This document shows, in pieces, positions 1 through 6,785 of a DNA stretch of 20,661 nt; position 1 is the first letter of the stretch, and the number at the start of each line of letters is the position of its first letter. Where the stretch lies: positions 1 through 20,661 of the IMG/VR virus record IMGVR_UViG_3300045009_000694; one strand, given 5' to 3'. This DNA comes from a virus. The notes beneath the pieces were generated by a model. That model was not told the DNA's origin and ran no database searches. It saw only the letters and a program-made list of their open reading frames with translations. Made by a program: the position numbers and the translations under genes.

Positions 1-717
1 GACCCCGCCAAGCCCGAGGGCGGCCCCGCGGCCGCCAAGCCGGACTGGTTGCCGGAGCAGTTCTGGCGGGACGGCAAGATCGACCACGAGGCGCTGGCCA
101 AAAGCTGGAAGGACATGCGCACGACCGTCGCCCGAGGAGAGCACAAGCCGCCGGAAAATCCGGACGCCTACACGGTGCCGGCCGTCGAGGGGCTGCCCGA
201 GGGCTTCATCGGCGGTGAGAAGGACACGCTCTGGCCGCAGCTGCGCCTGGCGGCCCACGCCGCCGGCGTCACGCAGCGCCAGCTTGACGCGCTGGCCAAG
301 CCCTTCCTCGCCGCCGCCGCCGAGGCCGCGAAGACCGCCCAGCCGCTCAGCCCGGAGGCCGTCAAGGCCGCGCGGGATGCGGAGATCGAGAAGCTCGGGC
401 CGAACGCCCGGGCGGTGATCCGCGACGTGGCCGGGTGGCTGCGCGGCATGGAGGCGCGCGGGGTGCTGACCAAGCCCGAGCTCCAGGCACTGTGGGGTGT
501 CAGCAGTGCCGAGGGCGTCCGCGCGTTGGCCAAGCTGCGCGAGGCGGCCGGCGAGCAGCCCATCCCCATCGACGCCTTCGCCAGCGGCGACATGTCCCAG
601 GCGGACGCCCAGCGGTTGATGCGCGAGGGCTTCGCCAAGGGGGATCAGGCGATGATCGACAAGGCGCGCCGCCGGCTGGCGGAGATGGACGGCCGCGGGG
701 AGCTGGTCCTGCGCTGA
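1..717 (+). CDS. Head scaffolding (capsid assembly) protein, T7 gp9-like, 5' end missing
   Basis: The reading frame is open from the first base of the window to TGA at 715-717, so the N-terminus lies outside; 238 residues are visible. The protein is acidic and predominantly helical. Near the visible N-terminus is the block WLPEQFWRDGKIDHEALAKS, followed by a P-E-N-PDAY-type segment. Blocks like this are typical of podovirus capsid-assembly proteins, where a predicted 'peptide plus linker' region precedes a helical scaffold. The C-terminal part is rich in A, E, R and K and ends in basic residues (KARRRLAEMDGRGELVLR), consistent with a capsid-binding helix-turn-helix tail. It sits directly upstream of the major capsid gene, the T7 gene 9 to gene 10 order. 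Scaffold proteins direct procapsid shell assembly and leave before packaging. An internal TTG at 49 could serve as a start, but the frame continues upstream in similar coding style. Family assignment comes from motif and position, not a search. Confidence 0.8.
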   Translation, partial: DPAKPEGGPAAAKPDWLPEQFWRDGKIDHEALAKSWKDMRTTVARGEHKPPENPDAYTVPAVEGLPEGFIGGEKDTLWPQLRLAAHAAGVTQRQLDALAKPFLAAAAEAAKTAQPLSPEAVKAARDAEIEKLGPNARAVIRDVAGWLRGMEARGVLTKPELQALWGVSSAEGVRALAKLREAAGEQPIPIDAFASGDMSQADAQRLMREGFAKGDQAMIDKARRRLAEMDGRGELVLR

Positions 718-737
718 AAAAAACTGGACGACGCCGC

Positions 738-778
738 GGCGCATGAAAGATGGTGGCGCGTCGCCGCCATCATGCGCC
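738..778. promoter_or_regulatory. Long imperfect hairpin between scaffold and capsid genes
   Basis: The arm 738-746 (GGCGCATGA) pairs perfectly with 770-778 (TCATGCGCC). The inner arm 751-758 (TGGTGGCG) pairs with 762-769 (CGCCGCCA) with one G-U wobble, around a 3-base loop. The only interruption is the 4-base bulge AAGA at 747-750. No T-tract follows on the plus strand, so it is not a standard intrinsic terminator. A 7-A tract (717-723) lies just upstream. Possible roles are an RNase III-type processing site, an mRNA-stabilising 5' structure for the capsid message, or a partial terminator. Smaller stems follow at 808-813/820-825 and 836-839/844-847, so this 183-base gap is structured and shows no good coding frame. 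Confidence 0.55.
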
Positions 779-900
779 GACTGACCGCGCGGACAGACGC
801 GCCGGCGCCAGGGCCGCCCCCCTGGAAGCGGACGACCCGCTGACGGGCCAATCGGCGCCAGCCGACCCCGCGCGCGGCCTATCGGATCGCGAGCAACGCA

Positions 901-1758
901 ATGCGTTTCTCGGAGACCGATTGGGCCATGAGCCGCAATCTGACCAATGTCGCGCGCATCGAATTCGATGCGCAGGTGAAGGCGGCCTACGGCGCCGCCG
1001 GCAAGCTCCGCCGCATGGTCCGCTACAAGGGCAATGTGGTCGGCAACGAGGTCCGGTTCCGCCGCACGGGGCGCGGCATGGCCACGCGGCGCATCCCGCA
1101 GACCGACCTGACGCCGCTCAACCTGACCTACACCACCATCACCTGCACGCTGGCCGACTGGATCGCGGCCGAGTACACCGACGTGTTCGACCAGCAGAAG
1201 ACGGACGTGCAGGAGCGCGGCATCGTCGCCGCCGAGATCGGCCACGCCATCGGGCGCCGCGAGGATCAGATGATCATCGACGCGCTGGACGCCGCCAACG
1301 CCGCCAACGCCATCCCGGTCGGCACCACCGGCATGACCGACGCCAAGCTGCGCCGCGCGCAGGCGCTGATGGATCAGCGATCCGTGCCCGAGGGCATGCG
1401 CAAGCTGATCATCAGCGCGCGCGCCAAGGAGGATCTGCTCGCCGACGTGCGCTTCTCCTCCCGCGACTACGTCGAGGCCACGGTGATCCGCACCGGCCGC
1501 CTGCCGCAAATCTACGGCTTCGACTGCGAGGTCATCGAGACGCGGGACGAAGGCGGCCTGCCGCTGGCCGGCACCACCCGCACCAACTTCGCCTTCGACA
1601 TGCAGGCCATCGGCCTGGCCGTCGGGCTGTCCGGCACCACCGCGGTGGACTGGATCGCCGAGAAGACGTCGTGGCTCGCCTCGCAGCCCTTCTCGGGCGG
1701 CGCCGTGGCCATCGACTCCGAAGGCATCATCGAGATCGAGACGCTGGAGGCCGCCTGA
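901..1758 (+). CDS. Major capsid protein
   Basis: This 285-residue protein forms the icosahedral shell. It shows recurring blocks of a podovirus capsid family with the HK97-type fold: LTNVARIEFDAQVKAAYGA at the N-terminus; a VVGNEVRFRR / RIPQTDLTPLNL segment; LADWIAAEYTDVFDQQK; an AIGRREDQMIIDAL helix; LRRAQALMDQRSVPEGMRKL; and a C-terminal EKTSWLASQPFSGGAVAIDSEGI-type strand region. These are split here across residues of about 12-280. Length is normal for the family. The longest start is ATG 901, with only a weak GAG upstream. ATG 928 (MSRNLTN) gives an N-terminus closer to the family and has GGAGA at 912-916, so the true start may be nine codons downstream. It follows the scaffold gene and precedes a short structural gene after 1 base, suggesting co-translation of capsid and decoration. 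Structured RNA lies on both sides of the pair. Confidence 0.9.
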   Translation: MRFSETDWAMSRNLTNVARIEFDAQVKAAYGAAGKLRRMVRYKGNVVGNEVRFRRTGRGMATRRIPQTDLTPLNLTYTTITCTLADWIAAEYTDVFDQQKTDVQERGIVAAEIGHAIGRREDQMIIDALDAANAANAIPVGTTGMTDAKLRRAQALMDQRSVPEGMRKLIISARAKEDLLADVRFSSRDYVEATVIRTGRLPQIYGFDCEVIETRDEGGLPLAGTTRTNFAFDMQAIGLAVGLSGTTAVDWIAEKTSWLASQPFSGGAVAIDSEGIIEIETLEAA

Positions 1759-1759
1759 C

Positions 1760-2368
1760 ATGCCCTTCTCTCTCACCGGCCTCGCGCCCATCGGCAACAC
1801 CAGCAACCCGCTGGCCGCGCCCACGCTGTGGTCCTACCGCAGCACCGACACCATGGCGGTCATCTCGGCCGCCAACTACTTCAACGGCGCGGCCGGCATG
1901 CTGCGCGCGGGCGATCACATCTTCCTCCACGCCGACACCGGCGGGACGCCGCGCTACAACATGGCCGTCGTGGCGAGCGTCAGCGCGGGCGTGGTCACGC
2001 TCGGCGCGCCCGAATGGGGGCCGGCCAACGGGCGGTCCGTCCTCGCGCTCGCGGTGCCGATCACCGTGCTCGCGCAGGCCAACACGGACTTCACGGTGCC
2101 CGTGCAGGACCCGGCGCGCATCTTCCGGGCCACCATGCTGACCACCACCGCCTTCACCGGCGCCACCGTCGCGCTCTCGCTGGGCTCCTCCGCCGGCGGC
2201 GCGCAGATCGTCAACGCCGCCGACGTGAAGGCCGCCGGCGCGGCCGCGCTGACGCTGGTCGGCACCGCCGGCTGGTCGCTCACCGGCGGGACGCTGTTCG
2301 GCCGCATGGCGCAGACCACGCCGACCAACGTCGGCGCCGGCACGCTGATCGTCGAGTTCATCCGCTGA
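1760..2368 (+). CDS. Putative head decoration / minor structural protein
   Basis: The 202-residue protein begins one base after the capsid stop codon. It is rich in G, A, T and V, low in charge, and looks all-beta. The N-terminal half contains LWSYRSTDTMAVISAANYF, then NGAAGMLRAGDHIFLHADTG and a VVASVSAGVVTLG strand pair. This arrangement recurs in small virion proteins of high-GC phages and reads like a beta-barrel with a 'created/written value' loop. The C-terminal half (about 105-202) has regular short strands and resembles a jelly-roll. No signal peptide, cysteine or catalytic motif is seen. A position directly after the capsid gene, sharing its transcript, fits a decoration (cement) protein made in high copy. 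It could also be a fibre-attachment or head-tail protein. The decoration role is inferred from position and composition only. Confidence 0.5.
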   Translation: MPFSLTGLAPIGNTSNPLAAPTLWSYRSTDTMAVISAANYFNGAAGMLRAGDHIFLHADTGGTPRYNMAVVASVSAGVVTLGAPEWGPANGRSVLALAVPITVLAQANTDFTVPVQDPARIFRATMLTTTAFTGATVALSLGSSAGGAQIVNAADVKAAGAAALTLVGTAGWSLTGGTLFGRMAQTTPTNVGAGTLIVEFIR

Positions 2369-2373
2369 GGCCG

Positions 2374-2401
2374 GGCGGGCGCCGCCGACACGGCGCCCGC
2401 C
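2374..2401. terminator. Strong GC hairpin after the capsid/decoration pair, candidate T-less terminator or mRNA stabiliser
   Basis: Bases 2374-2384 (GGCGGGCGCCG) and 2391-2401 (CGGCGCCCGCC) are perfectly complementary over 11 bp around a 6-base loop, with an extra G-U pair outside. It starts 6 bases after the decoration-protein stop. No T-run follows, so Rho-independent termination in the E. coli sense is unlikely. Position matches the terminator after gene 10 in T7. It may partially terminate transcription or protect the 3' end of an abundant capsid message. Confidence 0.5.
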
Positions 2402-2420
2402 TCCGGGACAGGAACGCACC

Positions 2421-2756
2421 ATGGGCAAGCGCAGCGCCACCGAGCCAGACATCGCCCGCAGCCTCGCCACCGCCACCTTCACGGCGGCGGCGCAGGTGAG
2501 CGCCGGCGTCGAGATGGACGGGCCGTGCAGCGTGACCGTCGGCGGCTCCGGCTGGACCGCCACCGTCGTGCTGGAGCGCAGTTTCGACGGCGGCGCGACC
2601 TATGTGCCGCTGCTGGTGGACGGCTACCAGACTGCCGCGGTGTTCACCGTTCCCGGATCACTGGACGTCTACGGCACCGGCGAGCCGGGGGTTCTGCTGC
2701 GCGCGCGCTGTTCCGCTCACACGCTCGGCAGCATTCCTGTCCGGCTGTCCCGATGA
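2421..2756 (+). CDS. Small beta-rich structural protein (unknown role)
   Basis: The 111-residue product is preceded by AGGA at 2410-2413, seven bases before the ATG, which supports the start. The sequence alternates short strands: VTVGGSGWTATVVLERSFDGG, then a hydrophobic pair, then GVLLRARCSAHTLGSIPVRLSR at the end. The 'ERSFDGGATYVPL ... GVLLRARC ... RLSR' pattern is a small beta-sandwich design I have seen in many short phage proteins next to fibre genes, but I cannot name a characterised member. Its stop overlaps the start of the large spike gene (ATGA at 2753-2756), implying translational coupling and possibly a physical partnership such as spike anchoring or head-tail joining. No membrane segment or signal peptide is present. 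Confidence 0.6.
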   Translation: MGKRSATEPDIARSLATATFTAAAQVSAGVEMDGPCSVTVGGSGWTATVVLERSFDGGATYVPLLVDGYQTAAVFTVPGSLDVYGTGEPGVLLRARCSAHTLGSIPVRLSR

Positions 2757-5713
2757 CCGGCATCCCCACCGCTTTCATTCCGCCTTACATGGGCGCGCCT
2801 GCGCGGCTGATCGTCAGCCCCTACGGCGGCTTCGTGCCGCAAGAGCCGTTCACCGCCTGGCAGCCCACCATCGCGTCGAGAGAGACGCTGTGGAGCACGC
2901 CGGACGACAGCGACTACTGCCACGTGCCGGCCGTGGCCTGGTACGGCGGCAAGCTGTGGGTCTTCGCCATCGGCAACCTGACCACCGCCGCGGAAAGCCA
3001 CCCCACCGGCCAGCGCGTCTATCTGCGCACCGGGCTGCCCGGCGCCTGGGATGCGGAGTGGGTCGAGCCCTTCGCCTCGGCGACGCTCACGACCAACCCC
3101 ATCGCGTCGCCGGGGATCCTGAACGAGGTGCGCTGCGCCGTCGTGGGGTCCGAGTTGTGGGTGTTCTACGCGGAGCGCGGGTCCAACCAGGCGCTGATCT
3201 GGGCTCGCCTCAGCTCGCCCACCGGGCAATGGACGCTGCGGCGCCTGCTGCGCACCACCGCCACCGGCGCCCTGTCGTGGTCCGCGACCAACCTGACGGG
3301 ATCGCCGGGCGCCGGCCTCGCGCTCACGCTGCTGATCGGCGGCAAGGCGCACACCATCCTGCCGAACGACCTCATCATCGCGCACGACGGCCGCATCGTC
3401 CTCCTGCTCAACGCGCTGGAGGGCAGTTTCCAGGCGGCGCCGCACACCTTCGTCTGCCTGACCTCCGCGGACAACGGCGCCACATGGGGTCAGGGCAACG
3501 CGCTGCCCCGCGGCCCCTACAATTTCCGATGCCCGATCGAGGGCTCGCTCGTGCCTCTGCGCGGCGGCGAGTACGTGCTCACCTGCCGCATTTCCACCGC
3601 GGACAGCAACATCGCCGGAGAGGCGGTGGCCCAGGCCATCACCGATCTCGTGTCGTTTTCGCCGCTGACGCCGGCGCAGATCAACATCGTGTCGAGCCGC
3701 ATCGCTCCGCTGCGCGGCATGCCGGACGGGCGGTACGGTTGGACGGGCTGCGCCGCCTACACCGAGCGGGTGCATATGTCCGTCGGGTTCAGCCGCTCGG
3801 CCGACGAGTGGGAGCTTGGCCCCATCGTCTCGGACGAAAACTGGATCACCGAGCGTGTCCACTACAGCGCCGGCCTGGTTGCCGGCTCGACGGTCTACGT
3901 GGCCTATACCGAGGGCATCGACGGCGCGGCGCCGACACGGCTCAAGCTCGTCAGCTTCGCCGCGCCGCCTCCGGAGCTGCTTGCCACGACCAGCAAGCGC
4001 GGCGCGGCAACGCTCGGGCAGCCGGTTGCCACCGCCACCGCGGTGTCGAGCATCGCCGGAACCGACCTCACCATCGGCCCGCGCGGCACGGCGCGGCTGG
4101 AGACCGTCGGCGACCGGTACGCTCTGCACCTTTCGTGGCGCATCACCGAAGCGCCGAGCCCGCCCGACACCGTCGCCGCGCCGTACACCCTTGCGGTGAT
4201 CGGCAACGCCGACAGCGCCGTCGTGGTGACGCTGCGCAACGGGGTCGGCGGCGCAGACCTCTACGTGGACAGCCGGCCAGTGCGCAGCATCGCCACGCCG
4301 ACCGCGGCGCAGACGCTGACCGTGCTGGTGGATCGGACCACCGGCCGCGTCGTGGTGGACGGCATCTCGCGATTCGTCTCCGGTGCCCTCCAGGTGATGT
4401 TGGGCGACGCCTACCTCTTCGGCAGCGCCTCCGTCGCCGCCAGCATCGTGTTCGACGTTTCGCGCTGCACGCTCCAGCCGCTCGCGCAGCTGCCCACCCT
4501 GCCGGCCGCGGTGCTTCAGCAGACAGGCGAAAACGTGCTTGTCAATCCGGGCCTGCGGCTCGATCAGCGCAACCGTGGCGCGGCCTACAACTACAGCACC
4601 GCTCCGCCAGCAAAGCTCGACGGCCTGAATTTAACCGCCAACGGGGGGCAGTCGGGGTCGATCCAGCAGGCCGCCTTCAGCGCCAACGCCGCCGCCGCCA
4701 CCTTCGGCGGCTGGCAGCACAGCGTCATCGTGAACCGGTCCGCCGCCGGCAGCAATCCGGCAAAGATCGGGTGGGAACTCGAAGGCCTCACGCCGCTATC
4801 GCAGCTCGATTGTTCGTTCTGCGTCGATCTAGAGGACACCTCCGACCCGCCTCTCGAATACGATGTTGAAGTCTACATCGCGCAGTTCTACGACCCGTCG
4901 CTGATCGAGACGCGGGTCGGGGTCGTGCAGGTGGACGGGCAGCGGCGGCGGTTCCATGTGCCGTTCCGGCTGCCGTCCATTACGTCCGGCACCTCCGTTG
5001 GCGCGCAGCCGCGCACGGCGGTGCAGCTCTGGCTGCCCGGCGATGTGGATTACACGCTGCGGCTGTCGAGGGCCGACCTCTACACCGGCGCCGCGCAGCG
5101 GCTGTGGTCTCCGCCGGACCAGACGGTCGATCTGGTGCGCGCGCAGCGGTATCTGTACGTCATCGAGACGCCCAACCTGGCCGCGCTCGCCGTCACCGCC
5201 GCCACGGTCGCCAGCAATGTCCTGACGGTCACCACCGCCAGCAGCCACGGGCTGACCGCGGGCATGACGGTGGTGCATGCCGGGTTCAGCCCCGGCGCTC
5301 TCAACGGCACGTTCTCGGTCGCGAGCGTGCCGAGCTCGCGCACCTATACCGTCGCGGTGACCAGCCCCAACGGGGCGGCCGGCACGCTCGGCACCTACGC
5401 TGTCACCTCGCCGGTGCCGGTTGCCGGCATGGGCCAGGTATCCAGCACATCGCCCATCGAGGTGCGCGTGCCCGTCCGCTGGCCGCAGGCCATGGCGCGG
5501 GCGCCTGTGCTCACTGTGGCGGGATCGTGGGAGTTCGCGACCGCGGGCGGCGTGCTGGCGCTGTCCTCGGTCGCGCTGGTGGACGCGACGCCGCTCGGCG
5601 GCGTGCTGCTCGGGGCCGCCGGCGCGGGCAGCCCGACCCTGTATGCCGGCGGGGTGCTGCGCGGCGCCAGCGCCACGGCGCGCCTGCTTATCAGCGCAGA
5701 ACGGCAGGCATGA
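2753..5713 (+). CDS. Large tailspike-like protein with sialidase-type beta-propeller and C-terminal carbohydrate-binding-like module
   Basis: The start is set by the ATGA overlap with the preceding gene; the product has 986 residues. Residues of about 30-410 look like a sialidase/BNR-type propeller. A perfect Asp-box (S-A-D-N-G-A-T-W) is at 238-245, followed by E263 in IEGSLVPLRGG and R279, reminiscent of the E...R blade arrangement of sialidase-like enzymes. Residues of about 430-585 resemble a LamG/concanavalin-like sandwich. From N594 (NVLVNPGLRLDQRN) to the C-terminus is a second jelly-roll-like module shared with the tail fibre at 18085, interrupted at about 810-884 by a small domain with HGLTAGMTVVHAG and NGTFSVASVPSS. 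Only one canonical Asp-box is visible, and a full arginine triad cannot be confirmed, so glycosidase activity is unproven. The likely role is a virion appendage that binds or degrades surface polysaccharide. One TTA leucine codon (4631-4633) stands out against the GC-rich codon use. Confidence 0.7.
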   Translation: MTGIPTAFIPPYMGAPARLIVSPYGGFVPQEPFTAWQPTIASRETLWSTPDDSDYCHVPAVAWYGGKLWVFAIGNLTTAAESHPTGQRVYLRTGLPGAWDAEWVEPFASATLTTNPIASPGILNEVRCAVVGSELWVFYAERGSNQALIWARLSSPTGQWTLRRLLRTTATGALSWSATNLTGSPGAGLALTLLIGGKAHTILPNDLIIAHDGRIVLLLNALEGSFQAAPHTFVCLTSADNGATWGQGNALPRGPYNFRCPIEGSLVPLRGGEYVLTCRISTADSNIAGEAVAQAITDLVSFSPLTPAQINIVSSRIAPLRGMPDGRYGWTGCAAYTERVHMSVGFSRSADEWELGPIVSDENWITERVHYSAGLVAGSTVYVAYTEGIDGAAPTRLKLVSFAAPPPELLATTSKRGAATLGQPVATATAVSSIAGTDLTIGPRGTARLETVGDRYALHLSWRITEAPSPPDTVAAPYTLAVIGNADSAVVVTLRNGVGGADLYVDSRPVRSIATPTAAQTLTVLVDRTTGRVVVDGISRFVSGALQVMLGDAYLFGSASVAASIVFDVSRCTLQPLAQLPTLPAAVLQQTGENVLVNPGLRLDQRNRGAAYNYSTAPPAKLDGLNLTANGGQSGSIQQAAFSANAAAATFGGWQHSVIVNRSAAGSNPAKIGWELEGLTPLSQLDCSFCVDLEDTSDPPLEYDVEVYIAQFYDPSLIETRVGVVQVDGQRRRFHVPFRLPSITSGTSVGAQPRTAVQLWLPGDVDYTLRLSRADLYTGAAQRLWSPPDQTVDLVRAQRYLYVIETPNLAALAVTAATVASNVLTVTTASSHGLTAGMTVVHAGFSPGALNGTFSVASVPSSRTYTVAVTSPNGAAGTLGTYAVTSPVPVAGMGQVSSTSPIEVRVPVRWPQAMARAPVLTVAGSWEFATAGGVLALSSVALVDATPLGGVLLGAAGAGSPTLYAGGVLRGASATARLLISAERQA

Positions 5714-5943
5714 CGCAAGCGGACCAGCTTCTCGGGCGTTTGCACGCGGAAGTCGGCGGGCTCGATGCCCGCCTTGATCGCCTGGAACAAACAACCAACG
5801 ATCTCGCCCAGGCCGTCAACGACTTGCAGCGTGTTGTCGCCGCGGCGCGCGGCGTGCGCTGGACCATCGTAACCCTGTTCACGCTCGGGACAGCGACGCT
5901 CGGGGCCGTCGCAACCATCCGAGCCTTCTGGAACGCCCCCTGA
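5710..5943 (+). CDS. Small coiled-coil/single-TM protein, XhlA-like
   Basis: The 77-residue product starts inside the stop of the spike gene (ATGA at 5710-5713). Residues of about 5-45 form a heptad-rich amphipathic helix (LLGRLHAEVGGLDARLDRLE), a likely coiled coil. A short basic stretch leads into one hydrophobic segment at about 51-70 (WTIVTLFTLGTATLGAVATI). This layout, an N-terminal coiled coil plus one C-terminal membrane helix, is that of XhlA/haemolysin-like phage lysis accessory proteins. It is directly followed by a holin-sized gene. A role in lysis or in anchoring a complex to the inner membrane is therefore plausible. Single-TM spanin subunits are an alternative, but they have the opposite order, with the TM at the N-terminus. 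Function is inferred from topology. Confidence 0.6.
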   Translation: MTQADQLLGRLHAEVGGLDARLDRLEQTTNDLAQAVNDLQRVVAAARGVRWTIVTLFTLGTATLGAVATIRAFWNAP

Positions 5944-5953
5944 AGGACACACC

Positions 5954-6166
5954 ATGCTCACCTGGATCAAGCGCCAGAGCGCGCAGCCCAGCACCTATCG
6001 CGGCGGCGCGCTGCTCATCGCCTCCATCCTCTCCGCCGTGTTCGGCCAGCCGCTGGAAGCGCCGGTCATGGCCAGCGTGGACGGCCTGGCGGCCGCCGTG
6101 ACCGCCAGCGTCGGCCTGTACGACGTGCTGCGCAACGGCCGCCCCTTCGGCTCGCCCGGCGCCTGA
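5954..6166 (+). CDS. Small membrane protein, candidate holin
   Basis: The 70-residue protein has a clear AAGGA ribosome site at 5944-5948, five bases before the ATG. The N-terminus is short and basic (MLTWIKRQ). Two hydrophobic stretches follow: about 17-31 (GGALLIASILSAVFG) and about 38-60 (PVMASVDGLAAAVTASVGLY). The tail is polar, with R and G. Size and topology match the small phage holin-like proteins that often begin 'MLTWIK...PSTY/W', known to make inner-membrane lesions that release endolysin. It sits with the XhlA-like gene between the spike and tail tubular genes, so the two probably form a lysis or membrane pair inside the structural operon. No endolysin gene is adjacent. Confidence 0.6.
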   Translation: MLTWIKRQSAQPSTYRGGALLIASILSAVFGQPLEAPVMASVDGLAAAVTASVGLYDVLRNGRPFGSPGA

Positions 6167-6170
6167 CGCC

Positions 6171-6785
6171 ATGGCCACCGCCGCCGTCGAGCTCGTCAAC
6201 CAGGCGCTCGCCCTGTTGGGCGAGCGCGGCATCACGAGCTTCGACGACGGCACGGCCATGGCGGGCTCCGCCGCCCAGCTCTACCCCGACACCGTGGCGG
6301 CGCTGCTGGACAGCTATCCGTGGCGATTCGGCCAAACCAAGGCGCGCCTCGCCCGACTGGCCGACCCGCCGCTCGCCGGCTGGAGCTACGCGCATGCGCT
6401 GCCGGCCGACCTGATCCGGCTGCGCGCGCTCTATGCCTCACCCGACGTCGATATGCGGCCCTGCGCGCTCTACGACGTGGCGGAGGGCCGCGTGCTGTCC
6501 AACCAGCCCGAGCTGTGGGCTGACTATCTGCGCGCGCAGGACCCGGCCACCTGGTCTCCGGCGTTCCGCAACCTTGCGCGCTACGCGCTGGCCGCCGACC
6601 TTGCCGTCGCGGTCACCGGATCCACCAGCCAGGCGGACTTCATGCGCCGCATCGCTTTCGGGACGCCGCAGGAGGCCGGCAATGGCGGGTTGATGCAGAC
6701 CGCGCGCCGGCAGGACGCGCAACAGGCGCCGCCGCGCGTCCTCGCCGACGACCCGCTGCTGGCGGCGCGGTTCGGATCACGCTGA
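6171..6785 (+). CDS. Tail tubular protein A (T7 gp11-like adaptor)
   Basis: The 204-residue product shows the family signature of podovirus gp11-type adaptors: an N-terminal ELVNQALALLGERGITSFDD, then LYPDTVAALLDSYPWRFG, a LARL...GWSYAHALPADLIRLRALY block, and a helical C-terminus with FRNLARYALAADLAVAVTGS. Length is close to the T7 protein. It forms the 12-mer ring joining portal to nozzle at the phage neck. No good Shine-Dalgarno precedes ATG 6171, which lies four bases after the previous stop, so coupling is likely. Its stop TGA overlaps the next start by one base (6785). Gene order A then B then internal proteins is exactly that of T7-like phages. Confidence 0.9.
   Translation: MATAAVELVNQALALLGERGITSFDDGTAMAGSAAQLYPDTVAALLDSYPWRFGQTKARLARLADPPLAGWSYAHALPADLIRLRALYASPDVDMRPCALYDVAEGRVLSNQPELWADYLRAQDPATWSPAFRNLARYALAADLAVAVTGSTSQADFMRRIAFGTPQEAGNGGLMQTARRQDAQQAPPRVLADDPLLAARFGSR

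Noticed and set aside
717-724. A-tract TGAAAAAAAC as a programmed frameshift site at the end of the scaffold gene
   Set aside because: The slippery A AAA AAC run begins after the stop codon, so ribosomes would terminate before it; the alternative frame adds only about ten unremarkable residues.
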